Of a DNA stretch of 64,000 bases, positions 54,457 through 62,862 are shown one piece after another. The notes below the pieces were generated by a model, which worked only from the letters and a program-made list of their open reading frames with translations, did not search any database and had not been told where the DNA came from. How positions within the stretch are numbered: the first letter of the stretch is position 1; each line of letters starts with the position of its first letter. The DNA comes from Clostridiales bacterium (GTDB lineage Bacteria > Bacillota > Clostridia > Oscillospirales > Oscillospiraceae), in assembly GCA_021205695.1 (NCBI GenBank), contig JAJPXB010000019.1:1-64000 (forward strand). The letters run 5' to 3'. Made by a program: the position numbers and the translations under genes.

Positions 54457-55644
54457 ATGAAAAAAGTCTTGATTTTAGGCGCCGGCATCTATCAGGTGCC
54501 CCTGATCGCAAAGGCCAGAGAGATGGGCTATTACACCATCGTGGCCAGCATCCCGGGCAATTATCCGGGCTTCCAGTATGCGGATAAAGTGTATTATGTC
54601 AACACAACAGACCAGGAAAGGCTGCTGGAGATCGCCCGTGAGGAGGGGATCAGCGGCGTCTGTGTCAGCGGTACCGACGTATGCGTCCCCGCCCAGGGCT
54701 ACCTCTGCGACCGGCTGGGGCTCACCGGCCCCACGGAGGAGGCCGCCCGCCGGGCCCAGGACAAGCGCCTGATGAAGCAGGCTTTCCTGGCCCACGGGGT
54801 GCGCACCGCCCGGTGCGCCTATGTGGACATCGACAACAGTGACCCGGCGGACATCTGTGAGGAGATCGGCTATCCGGTGATCTTCAAGTCGGTGGACTCC
54901 TCCGGCAGCCGGGGCATCACCCGGGTGAACGGCCCGGCGGACATCCCCTACGCCTGGCAGGAGGCGAAGAGCAATACCCACGCGGACAAGTACCTCATCG
55001 AGAAGTATCTGGTGGGCCGGGAGTTCGGCGCCCAGGCCTGCGTCTGGCACGGAGAGATCCAGTTCGTGTTGCCCCACGGGGACTATGTGTTCCAGGGGGA
55101 CACCGGGGTGCCCATCGGTCACTTCGCCCCCTATGAGATCGACGAGGAGATCATCGCCGACTGCAAGGAGCAGACCCGTCTGGCAATTCAGGCCCTGGGC
55201 ATCGACAACTGCGCCATCAACGCGGACTTCATCCTCTGCGACGGCAAGACCTATGTGCTGGAGATCGGCGCCCGGGCGGGCGCCACCGGCCTGGTGGAGC
55301 TGACCAGCCTGTACTACGGCTTTGACTACAACGAGAAGATCCTCCGGATCAATATGGGAGAGGATGTGGACTTCACCCCGGTGCTGGAGCGGCCCCAGGC
55401 CAACGTGGAGATGGTGTTCTGCGCGGAAAAGACCGGCGTGGTCCAGTCTATCGACACCAGCGGCGTCACGCCCGACCCCCGTATCATCAGCCTGTCCTTC
55501 GACGTCAAGTCGGGAGAAAGGGTGCGGAAATTCCGCAAGGGCCCGGATCGGTTCGGCATGATCATCACCGTGGGGGACACAGTGGACGAGGCCAAGGCGG
55601 TCATGGAGCGGGCCATGTCCCAGGTAAAGGTCACGATTGCGTGA
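54457..55644 (+). CDS. ATP-grasp ligase
   Basis: A 395-residue ATP-grasp enzyme: pre-ATP-grasp fold (KKVLILGAGIYQVPLIAKA), then ATP-binding lobes (KRLMKQAFLAHGVRTA; YPVIFKSVDSSGSRGI; EKYLVGREFGAQ) and the metal site VLEIGARAGATGLVEL. Such enzymes form carboxylate-amine bonds through acyl phosphates. In this locus it could attach an amino acid or other acid to the amino sugar; no direct evidence identifies the substrates. The start follows TCGGAGG and lies near the GT2 stop. Confidence 0.85.
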   Translation: MKKVLILGAGIYQVPLIAKAREMGYYTIVASIPGNYPGFQYADKVYYVNTTDQERLLEIAREEGISGVCVSGTDVCVPAQGYLCDRLGLTGPTEEAARRAQDKRLMKQAFLAHGVRTARCAYVDIDNSDPADICEEIGYPVIFKSVDSSGSRGITRVNGPADIPYAWQEAKSNTHADKYLIEKYLVGREFGAQACVWHGEIQFVLPHGDYVFQGDTGVPIGHFAPYEIDEEIIADCKEQTRLAIQALGIDNCAINADFILCDGKTYVLEIGARAGATGLVELTSLYYGFDYNEKILRINMGEDVDFTPVLERPQANVEMVFCAEKTGVVQSIDTSGVTPDPRIISLSFDVKSGERVRKFRKGPDRFGMIITVGDTVDEAKAVMERAMSQVKVTIA

Positions 55645-55660
55645 CGGAGGGGGAGAGAGA

Positions 55661-56974
55661 ATGTCTTACGCCACCGACCGAAAGATCGAGCCGCTGCTCA
55701 TGCTGGGCGACCTGGCGACTCTGGAAAAGAAGCCGCCTCGGGATCTGAAAAAGACGAAGGCCAGGCAGGACGAGCGCATCCATGCGCTGATGGTTCGGGC
55801 CTGGGAGATCCCCTTTTACCGGGCCCGGTTCGAGGCCACCGGCACTACGCCTGAGGACTACCACACCGCCGCCGACCTGTACAGGTTCCCCCTCCTGACC
55901 AAGGAAGAGCTGCGGGACTGGACAGACCGGGAGCTGGCGGAGCACCCGGAGAAATATCGGGACTGGCACGTCAATCCCACCAGCGGTTCCACCGGCCTGC
56001 CCCTCAAGACGCTGTTCTCCCCCCGGGAGAACGCCGCCGCCCAGGCCAACTGGATGCGGGTGCTGATGATGGGGGGCTTTATCCCCATCGTCCACAAAAA
56101 CCTCCACCGGCCCAACTCCCTCCACACCACCACCGGGGGCAAAAAGTCCCTGATGGCCAGGCTGCTGGATACCCGGTGGAAGGAGATGTCCGACTCCATC
56201 AAGAACCGCATCCCCAGCGAACAGCTGCTCCGGGAGATCAACGACTACAAGCCCTATTTTCTCTATACCCACAAAAACGTCCTGGTGCGTGTGGCAAAGT
56301 ACGCCAAGGAGAACCATCTCTACCTGTGGCAGCCCAAGCTGTACGCCCCCATCAGCGAGATGCTGGACAGCCAGTCTGAGCGGCTGCTGCTGGAGATGTT
56401 CGGCCCCGGCCTGCTCAACGCCTACGGCCTCTCCGAGGTGGGCAGCTGCGCCACCCGGCTTCCGGGCAGCAGGGAGTTCGTAGTCAACAACGACACCCAT
56501 GTCATCAACATCTATGACGACGACGGCAACCCCTCGGATAACGGCATGGCGGCGGTGACGCCCCTGTTCAAGACCGACCTGCCCATCATCAACTACACCA
56601 CCCGGGACCGGATGGAGAGCTACCAGAAGGAGGGTATCCGCTTCATCACCGCCATTCTGGGCCGGATGAACGACGTCATCCGCCACAAAGACGGGTCTGT
56701 GACCGAATGGGGCAACATCGAGGTGGTGGTGAACTACGCCACCAACCTGGACATCGTCCAGAGCCGGTTCATCCAGGAGAGCTACGACCGGATCCGCATC
56801 CAGCTGGTCAAGGACCCGGCCTCCGACCTGAGCAACGAGGAGATCGAGCGGCGGTACACCGAGCTGTTTGCCCCGGTGCTGAACCATGAGTTCCGGTTTG
56901 AGTATGAGTGGCTGGAGGAGATCCCCGCCGACCCCAACGGCAAGCTGCGGATGATCGTGTGTAATGTGAAGTGA
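55661..56974 (+). CDS. CapK-like adenylate-forming enzyme (phenylacetate-CoA ligase family)
   Basis: A 437-residue protein of the PaaK/CapK group. The region NPTSGSTGLPLKTLFSP is the phosphate-binding loop; NAYGLSEVG and TTRDRMESY are later core motifs. In capsule loci, CapK-like proteins are thought to activate acyl groups, though few have been assayed. It sits directly after the ATP-grasp gene and may work with it or with the downstream acyltransferase. Confidence 0.83.
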   Translation: MSYATDRKIEPLLMLGDLATLEKKPPRDLKKTKARQDERIHALMVRAWEIPFYRARFEATGTTPEDYHTAADLYRFPLLTKEELRDWTDRELAEHPEKYRDWHVNPTSGSTGLPLKTLFSPRENAAAQANWMRVLMMGGFIPIVHKNLHRPNSLHTTTGGKKSLMARLLDTRWKEMSDSIKNRIPSEQLLREINDYKPYFLYTHKNVLVRVAKYAKENHLYLWQPKLYAPISEMLDSQSERLLLEMFGPGLLNAYGLSEVGSCATRLPGSREFVVNNDTHVINIYDDDGNPSDNGMAAVTPLFKTDLPIINYTTRDRMESYQKEGIRFITAILGRMNDVIRHKDGSVTEWGNIEVVVNYATNLDIVQSRFIQESYDRIRIQLVKDPASDLSNEEIERRYTELFAPVLNHEFRFEYEWLEEIPADPNGKLRMIVCNVK

Positions 56975-56993
56975 CGACGGGAGGCATCCAATC

Positions 56994-57353
56994 TTGATCG
57001 ATCAATTCTTATCCAAAAAGCGAAATCTGTACCTGATGGTGGCCTTTGTCATCTTTATCGAGAGCCTGAGCACAGCGCTGCTCAAGATGGCGGGCCAATA
57101 TCCCACCCTGTCCTTCGAGTTCTGTATGTTCTACCTGGTTTCGGTGGCCATCTTCGGTGTGGACGCCATCTGCTGGCAGCTGATGCTGGAGCGGATGCCC
57201 CTGGGAACTGCCTATATGCGAAAGGGCGGGACCTACGTTCTGTTCTTCTTCTGGGCGGTGGCGCTGTTCCACGAGACAATCACCGTTCAGAATATCATTG
57301 GCATGGCAATTATCATTTTGGGAATGGTGGTGAGTATGTCCGATGACCATTAG
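56994..57353 (+). CDS. Small multidrug-resistance-like membrane protein, ArnE/ArnF type, subunit 1
   Basis: A 119-residue protein with four helices of the EmrE/DMT fold. TTG 56994 is used because GGGAGG precedes it by a normal distance. The stop overlaps the second subunit's start by 11 bases. Pairs like this (ArnE/ArnF) flip undecaprenyl-phosphate amino sugars outward. Confidence 0.85.
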   Translation: MIDQFLSKKRNLYLMVAFVIFIESLSTALLKMAGQYPTLSFEFCMFYLVSVAIFGVDAICWQLMLERMPLGTAYMRKGGTYVLFFFWAVALFHETITVQNIIGMAIIILGMVVSMSDDH

Positions 57354-57729
57354 CTATCTGTATGCCGTAGCCTCCGTGCTGGTGGCCGTCGTGGGGCAGC
57401 TCCTGCTGAAATCCGAGGCGGGCCGGGAGCACAGCTCCTTCCTCGGAAAGTACCTGAATGTCCGGGTCATTACCGCCTATGTGCTGATGGTGGTGTCCCT
57501 CTTTTTTAACGCATTGGCCCTGCGGGATCTGCCCCTGTCGGTGCTGCCCTGCATCACCTCCACCAGCTTTATCTGGATCATTATCCTGTCCGCCGTCTGC
57601 TTCAAGGAGAAGCCCACTGTGAAAAAGGTGGTGGGCGCGCTGCTCATTATCGTGGGCATCATCGTCTCCCGGGTAGATTTCCAGGAGCTCTCGGCGGCGA
57701 TCGGCCTGACGGCGGTATTGGGAGGCTGA
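57343..57729 (+). CDS. Small multidrug-resistance-like membrane protein, ArnE/ArnF type, subunit 2
   Basis: A 128-residue four-helix EmrE/DMT-like protein beginning within the end of subunit 1, so the two are translated together and probably form a heterodimer. Adjacent to a polyprenyl-phosphate glycosyltransferase, the best guess is flipping of a lipid-linked sugar. Confidence 0.85.
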   Translation: MTISYLYAVASVLVAVVGQLLLKSEAGREHSSFLGKYLNVRVITAYVLMVVSLFFNALALRDLPLSVLPCITSTSFIWIIILSAVCFKEKPTVKKVVGALLIIVGIIVSRVDFQELSAAIGLTAVLGG

Positions 57730-57733
57730 GAAA

Positions 57734-58306
57734 ATGAAAAATGCCCTGCAACGGCTGGTGCAGATGATCTTCGGACTGACCCTGTTCGAGCTGCCCGGCC
57801 TGAACAAGCTGCGGATCTGGGCCTATCGGGCGGTGTTCGACATCGGCCCCAATCCCAGCTACATCTCTAACCATGTCACCATCCTCCTGGGCCATCGCCG
57901 GACAGGGGAGAGCAAGACCCCGGATACGACGCCCCATACCATCAGGATCGGCGCCCGGGTGGGCCTGTCTGCCAACGTGCAGATCGACTATGTGGGCGGC
58001 GTGGTCATCGGGGACGACGTGTGGTTCTCCGAGGGGGCCAAGGTGCTGACCCACGACCACAACTTAGGCCCGGAGCGGGTGAAGCTGACGCCGGAGAGCA
58101 TGCCGGTCTCCCATCTGATCGTGGGGGACGGGGCGTGGATCGCGGCCCGGGCGGTCATCCTGCCCAGCTGCAACTATATCGGGAAGAACGCCATCGTAGG
58201 CTCCGGCAGCATCGTGACCCACGATGTGCCGGACAATACGGTGGTGGCGGGCAATCCCGCCCGGGTGCTGCGGGTGCTTCAGCCCGAGGAGTATACCGTG
58301 CCCTGA
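57734..58306 (+). CDS. Hexapeptide-repeat acyltransferase (left-handed beta-helix)
   Basis: A 190-residue enzyme with hexapeptide repeats: IRIGARVGLSANVQIDYVGGVVIGDDV, then LTHDHN with the catalytic His, IVGDGAWIAARAVILPSCNYIGKNAIVGSGSIV and GNPARVL. Family members acetylate sugar hydroxyls or amines (for example WbbJ, VioB). It could acylate the 4-amine of the dTDP sugar. It starts five bases after the flippase pair. Confidence 0.88.
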   Translation: MKNALQRLVQMIFGLTLFELPGLNKLRIWAYRAVFDIGPNPSYISNHVTILLGHRRTGESKTPDTTPHTIRIGARVGLSANVQIDYVGGVVIGDDVWFSEGAKVLTHDHNLGPERVKLTPESMPVSHLIVGDGAWIAARAVILPSCNYIGKNAIVGSGSIVTHDVPDNTVVAGNPARVLRVLQPEEYTVP

Positions 58307-58357
58307 CGAGAGACGGCACAGAGAAAACAGACCGAAAGAGACAAAGGAGGCCCTGAG

Positions 58358-59281
58358 ATGAAAGGAATCATTCTGGCCGGCGGCTCCGGTACCCGGCTGT
58401 ATCCCCTGGCCCGGGTCACATCCAAGCAGCTGCTCCCGGTGTATGACAAGCCCATGATCTACTATCCCCTCTCCACCCTGATGCTGGCAGGGATACGGGA
58501 TATCCTCATCATATCCACGCCCCAGGACATCCCCCGGTTCCGGGAGCTGATGGAGGACGGGAGCCAGTTCGGCGTCAACCTCTCCTATGCGGTGCAGCCC
58601 AAACCGGAGGGGCTGGCCCAGGCGTTCCTCATCGGAGAGGAGTTCATCGGGGACGACAGCTGCGCCATGATATTGGGAGATAACATCTTTTACGGCAGCG
58701 GCTTCTCCCACACCCTCCGCTCTGCAACGCGGGCGGCCCGGCGGGGCAAGGCCACCGTCTTTGGCTACTACGTCAACGACCCGGAGCGGTTTGGCGTGGT
58801 GGAATTCGACGGGGACGGCAAGGTGATCTCCGTGGAGGAAAAGCCGGAGCATCCCAAGAGCAACTACGCCATCACCGGCCTGTATTTCTATCCCGCCGGG
58901 GTGGCGGAAAAGGCCAGACAGGTGAAATTCTCTCCCCGGGGAGAGCTGGAGATCACCTCCCTCAATGAGCTCTATCTGAACGAGGGGAATCTGTCGGTGG
59001 AGCTGCTGGGCCGGGGCTATGCCTGGCTGGATACCGGTACCATGGACAGTCTAGTGGAGGCCGCCCTGTTCGTGCGCATGGTGGAGCAGCGCCAGGGCAT
59101 CAAGATCTCCGCCCCGGAGGAGATCGCCTACCGCTATGACTGGATCGACCGGGACGCCCTGATGGCCTCCGCCGAGAAATATGGGAAATCCCCCTACGGC
59201 CACCACCTGAAAAACGTGGCGGACAGCAAGGTGATCAGCTCGGTGCGAAGAAGAGACGACGGGAGGAAGTCGCTGAGATGA
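58358..59281 (+). CDS. rmlA: Glucose-1-phosphate thymidylyltransferase
   Basis: A 307-residue nucleotidyltransferase forming dTDP-glucose. Motifs are [55 protein letters not shown] and [12 protein letters not shown]. It precedes rmlB with a 4-base ATGA overlap. rmlC and rmlD are not in the window. Confidence 0.97.
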   Translation: MKGIILAGGSGTRLYPLARVTSKQLLPVYDKPMIYYPLSTLMLAGIRDILIISTPQDIPRFRELMEDGSQFGVNLSYAVQPKPEGLAQAFLIGEEFIGDDSCAMILGDNIFYGSGFSHTLRSATRAARRGKATVFGYYVNDPERFGVVEFDGDGKVISVEEKPEHPKSNYAITGLYFYPAGVAEKARQVKFSPRGELEITSLNELYLNEGNLSVELLGRGYAWLDTGTMDSLVEAALFVRMVEQRQGIKISAPEEIAYRYDWIDRDALMASAEKYGKSPYGHHLKNVADSKVISSVRRRDDGRKSLR

Positions 59282-60297
59282 CATACATCGTGACCGGCGG
59301 GGCCGGGTTTATCGGCTCCAACTTTATCTTCTATATGCGGAAGCAGCACCCGGAGGATCGGATCGTCTGCCTGGATAAGCTGACCTATGCGGGCAACCTC
59401 TCCACCCTGGCTCCGGTGATGGACGACCCCGGCTTCCGGTTTGTCCGGGGCGACATCTGCGACAGGGCGGCGGTGGAGCGGCTCTTCGAGGAGGAGCATC
59501 CCGACGTGGTGGTGAACTTCGCCGCGGAGAGCCATGTGGACCGCTCCATCGAGGACCCGGGCATCTTCCTCCAGACCAACATCATCGGCACCGCCACTCT
59601 GATGGACGCCTGCCGGAAATACGGCATCACCCGGTATCACCAGGTCTCCACCGACGAGGTCTACGGCGACCTGCCCCTGGACCGGCCCGACCTGTTCTTC
59701 ACCGAGGAGACGCCCATCCACACCAGCTCTCCCTACAGCTCCTCCAAGGCGGGGGCTGACCTGCTGGTGCTGGCCTATCATCGCACCTACGGTCTGCCGG
59801 TGACGGTGAGTCGTTGCTCCAACAACTACGGCCCCTACCATTTCCCGGAGAAGCTCATCCCCCTGATGATCGCCAACGCGCTGAACGACAAGCCCCTGCC
59901 CGTCTACGGCGAGGGAAAAAACGTCCGGGATTGGCTGTATGTGGAGGATCACTGCAAGGCCATCGACCTGGTGGTGCGCCAGGGCCGGGTGGGCGAGGTG
60001 TACAACATCGGCGGCCACAACGAGATGGCGAACATCGACATCGTAAAGCTCATCTGTCACGAGCTGGGCAAGCCGGAGAGCCTCATCACCTTTGTCACCG
60101 ACCGGAAGGGCCACGATATGCGCTACGCCATCGACCCCACCAAGATCCACGACGAGCTGGGCTGGCTGCCGGAGACAAAGTTCCGGGACGGCATCAAAAA
60201 GACCATCCGGTGGTATCTGGACAACCGGGAGTGGTGGGAGACGATCATCTCCGGAGAGTACCAGAACTATTACGAGAAAATGTACGGAAACCGGTGA
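59278..60297 (+). CDS. rmlB: dTDP-glucose 4,6-dehydratase
   Basis: A 339-residue NAD-dependent SDR enzyme making dTDP-4-keto-6-deoxyglucose. Rossmann motif GGAGFIGSN is near the N-terminus; STDEVYGDL, the catalytic YSSSKAGAD and [15 protein letters not shown] follow. Its product is the direct substrate of the WecE aminotransferase encoded upstream. Confidence 0.97.
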   Translation: MTYIVTGGAGFIGSNFIFYMRKQHPEDRIVCLDKLTYAGNLSTLAPVMDDPGFRFVRGDICDRAAVERLFEEEHPDVVVNFAAESHVDRSIEDPGIFLQTNIIGTATLMDACRKYGITRYHQVSTDEVYGDLPLDRPDLFFTEETPIHTSSPYSSSKAGADLLVLAYHRTYGLPVTVSRCSNNYGPYHFPEKLIPLMIANALNDKPLPVYGEGKNVRDWLYVEDHCKAIDLVVRQGRVGEVYNIGGHNEMANIDIVKLICHELGKPESLITFVTDRKGHDMRYAIDPTKIHDELGWLPETKFRDGIKKTIRWYLDNREWWETIISGEYQNYYEKMYGNR

Positions 60298-60308
60298 CGG
60301 AGCGGATG

Positions 60309-60349
60309 CGCCTCTCTGCGGCCTTTTGTCGGCCACAGAGAGGCGTATT
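60309..60349 (+). terminator. Terminator of the glycan locus
   Basis: CGCCTCTCTG (60309-60318) pairs with CAGAGAGGCG (60336-60345), with an inner GGCC/GGCC stem and a TATTT tail. Confidence 0.75.
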
Positions 60350-60361
60350 TCCATATTTATC

Positions 60362-60390
60362 TGGCAAAACAGCCCGCCCTCTGGTATAAT
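60362..60390 (+). promoter_or_regulatory. Promoter of the aroE operon
   Basis: TATAAT (60385-60390) preceded by TGG as an extended -10, and a weak TGGCAA at 60362-60367, 17 bases upstream. Confidence 0.6.
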
Positions 60391-60428
60391 GGCAGCAGGA
60401 AGAACAGACAGCAAAGGAGGCAACGCCC

Positions 60429-61310
60429 ATGGAGATCCCCATCACCGGCCACACCGGGCTGATCGCTCTGCTGGCCCATCCCGCCGCCCACTCCAAATCC
60501 CCCCTGATGCACAACGCCGCATTCCGGCTGCTGGGGTTGGATTATGTCTACCTGGCCTTTGATGTGGACGAGCCCGCCGTGGGCGATGCCGTCGCCGCCA
60601 TCCGCACCTTCGGAATGCGGGGGGCCAACCTCTCCATGCCCAACAAGCAGCGGGTGATGGACTATCTGGACGAGATCGCCCCGGAGGCCCAGCTGGCGGG
60701 GGCGGTGAACACCATCGTCAACGACGGGGGCTGCCTCACCGGCCACAACACCGACGGGGCGGGCTGGGCCAGAGGGCTGGCCGACCTGGGCGTCTCCCTG
60801 TCCGGGGAGAAGATCACCGTCCTGGGCACCGGCGGCGCGGCCAAGGCGATCCTGGCCCAGGCGGCGCTGAACGGCGTCCGGGAGATCGCCGTATTCAACC
60901 GGAGAAGCCCCCGGTGGCCCCAGGCGGAGGCGCTGACCGCCCAGATCCAGGCCCGGACAGGCTGTCGGGTGCGGCTGTGGGAGCTGAACAACGACGACCC
61001 GGTCTGCCGGGAGCGGCTGCGGGAGGAGATACAAAGCTCCTGCCTCCTGTCCAACGCCACCAACGTGGGCATGGGCCGCCTGGAGGGACAGAGCTGCGTC
61101 CCGGACGGGAGCTTTTTCTATCCCGGTCTGGCGGTCACGGATGCCATCTATGCCCCCAGGGAGACGGAGCTGCTCCGTATGGCCCGGGCGGCGGGCTGCC
61201 GCACCCAGAACGGAGACCGGATGGTGCTCTACCAGGGAGCGGAGTCCTTTCGCTACTGGACGGGACAGGAGATGCCCGTAGAGCAGATTATGCCCCTGCT
61301 GGGGCTGTGA
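60429..61310 (+). CDS. aroE: Shikimate dehydrogenase
   Basis: A 293-residue NADP-dependent enzyme reducing 3-dehydroshikimate. Substrate-binding residues are in HPAAHSKSPLMHN and LSMPNKQ (K is catalytic); NTDGAGW and the Rossmann GTGGAAKAI follow. The aroE-aroD pair covers two adjacent steps of the shikimate pathway. Confidence 0.94.
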   Translation: MEIPITGHTGLIALLAHPAAHSKSPLMHNAAFRLLGLDYVYLAFDVDEPAVGDAVAAIRTFGMRGANLSMPNKQRVMDYLDEIAPEAQLAGAVNTIVNDGGCLTGHNTDGAGWARGLADLGVSLSGEKITVLGTGGAAKAILAQAALNGVREIAVFNRRSPRWPQAEALTAQIQARTGCRVRLWELNNDDPVCRERLREEIQSSCLLSNATNVGMGRLEGQSCVPDGSFFYPGLAVTDAIYAPRETELLRMARAAGCRTQNGDRMVLYQGAESFRYWTGQEMPVEQIMPLLGL

Positions 61311-61322
61311 GGAGGGAACACC

Positions 61323-62096
61323 GTGGAGCCTGTCACAGTGAGGGGACTGACCATCGGGACGGGTCGGCCCAAGATCGCCGTCCCCGTCCTGGGGGAGACG
61401 CAAGAGGCGCTGCTGGCCGAGGCGGAGCAGGTGAAGGCCGTCCCCGCCGACCTGGCGGAGTGGCGGGTGGACTGGTTCGCCCGCTGGTCAGACCGGACGG
61501 CTCTGCTGGAGGCGGGAACGGCCCTTCGCGCCGCCCTGGGAGAGCTGCCCATCCTGGCCACCTTCCGCACGGCGAAGGAGGGGGGACGGCGGGAGATCCC
61601 ACAAAAAGATTATGTCAACTTAATTCGAGCCCTGGCGTCCTCCGGTCTGGCGGACATGGTGGACATCGAGGCGTTCACCGCCGGGGAGGCAATTTCTTCT
61701 CTCATCGGGAGCTGCCACCGGGCGGGCGTTCTGGCCCTGCTCTCCAGCCACGATTTTGAACGCACGCCGGAGGAGAGCGAGATGGTGCGCCGTCTGACCT
61801 GGATGGACGGCCTGGGGGCGGATATCTCCAAGCTGGCGGTGATGCCCCGCAGCCGGTCGGATGTGCTGGCCCTCCTCTCCGCCACCGGTCGGGCGGCGGA
61901 GCAGGCGAGACGGCCGGTGGTCACCATGAGCATGGGCGGGCTGGGCGCGGTGAGCCGCCTGGCGGGAGAGGTGTTTGGCTCCGCCATCACCTTCGGCTCC
62001 GCCGCCCGGGCCTCCGCTCCCGGCCAGATACCGGCCGGACAGCTGGCGGAGATACTGGCCCTGTTGGAGCCGGGGGAACCGTTTTTTGCCGGATAG
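61323..62096 (+). CDS. aroD: 3-dehydroquinate dehydratase, type I
   Basis: A 257-residue Schiff-base enzyme: ADLAEWRVDWF with the substrate-binding Glu/Arg, H in SSHDFERTP, and the lysine in ADISKLAVMP. GTG 61323 follows GAGGAGGG. Its product, 3-dehydroshikimate, is the substrate of AroE just upstream. Confidence 0.94.
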   Translation: MEPVTVRGLTIGTGRPKIAVPVLGETQEALLAEAEQVKAVPADLAEWRVDWFARWSDRTALLEAGTALRAALGELPILATFRTAKEGGRREIPQKDYVNLIRALASSGLADMVDIEAFTAGEAISSLIGSCHRAGVLALLSSHDFERTPEESEMVRRLTWMDGLGADISKLAVMPRSRSDVLALLSATGRAAEQARRPVVTMSMGGLGAVSRLAGEVFGSAITFGSAARASAPGQIPAGQLAEILALLEPGEPFFAG

Positions 62097-62119
62097 GGAA
62101 AAATGTGAGGAGGGAAAAT

Positions 62120-62686
62120 ATGACCGACTGGGAAAACCTTCGGCGGGAATGTGAGCGCTGCCGCCAGTGTTCTCTGGGGGAGACGCGAACGAACCTGGTC
62201 TTTGGAGACGGCAGCACCTCGGCGAAGCTCCTGCTGGTGGGGGAGGGCCCCGGCCAGCAGGAGGATCTCACCGGCATCCCCTTTGTGGGCCCGGCGGGGC
62301 AGCTGCTGGATCAGATGATGGCGATCATCGACCTGGACCGCACACAGTACTACATCACCAACATCGTAAAGTGCCGTCCGCCCCGGAACCGCGACCCGCT
62401 GGCGGCGGAGCAGGAGGCGTGCATCGGCTATCTCCGGGAGCAGACCCGGCTGCTCCAGCCCCGGGTCATCGTCTGCCTGGGCCGCATTGCCGCCATGCGC
62501 CTGATCCGGTCGGACTACCGCATCACCCGGGAGCACGGCCAGTGGGTGCAGCGGGGCGACGTGTGGATGACCGCCATTTACCACCCCTCCGCCCTCCTGC
62601 GGGACGAGAGCAAGCGCCCGGAGACCTTCGACGACCTGATGTCCATCCGGGACAAGCTGGCGGAGCTGTTTCCGGAGGGAGTGTGA
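62120..62686 (+). CDS. Uracil-DNA glycosylase, family 4 (Fe-S type)
   Basis: A 188-residue glycosylase. The Fe-S cysteines are CERCRQC near the N-terminus (C13 and C16/C19 region) and two further ones in NIVKCRPP and VCLG. Catalytic motifs are GEGPGQQEDLTGIPFVGPAGQLLDQMM and YHPSALL. It removes uracil from DNA independently of the Ung encoded at 32968. ATG 62120 follows GAGGAGGG. Confidence 0.93.
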   Translation: MTDWENLRRECERCRQCSLGETRTNLVFGDGSTSAKLLLVGEGPGQQEDLTGIPFVGPAGQLLDQMMAIIDLDRTQYYITNIVKCRPPRNRDPLAAEQEACIGYLREQTRLLQPRVIVCLGRIAAMRLIRSDYRITREHGQWVQRGDVWMTAIYHPSALLRDESKRPETFDDLMSIRDKLAELFPEGV

Positions 62687-62703
62687 TTTTCCACATAACC
62701 CCC

Positions 62704-62732
62704 TTGTGCTTTTCCCCGGTTTATGCTACCAT
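62704..62732 (+). promoter_or_regulatory. Promoter of the substrate-binding protein gene
   Basis: TTGTGC (62704-62709), 17-base spacer, TACCAT (62727-62732) with an upstream TG. Confidence 0.55.
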
Positions 62733-62738
62733 ATCACC

Positions 62739-62836
62739 GACATCAGACTCTGACGCCAAAGCAGTGCTGCGGGGGAAGACGGATGCTGCAAGGCCGCAGT
62801 ACGTCCATGCCCCGGGCATGGACGTTTTTGCGTCTG
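62739..62836 (+). promoter_or_regulatory. Structured 5' leader with terminator (possible riboswitch or attenuator)
   Basis: After the promoter a roughly 100-base leader forms the stem CTGCGG/CCGCAG (62767-62799) and then a terminator, ACGTCCATGCC (62800-62810) paired with its complement to 62830, followed by TTTTTGCG. Such a terminator before a transporter gene indicates regulated read-through. It does not match the TPP, cobalamin, ykkC or SAM consensus I know. Confidence 0.55.
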
Positions 62837-62862
62837 GGGGACAAAACAGGAGGATATTCACC

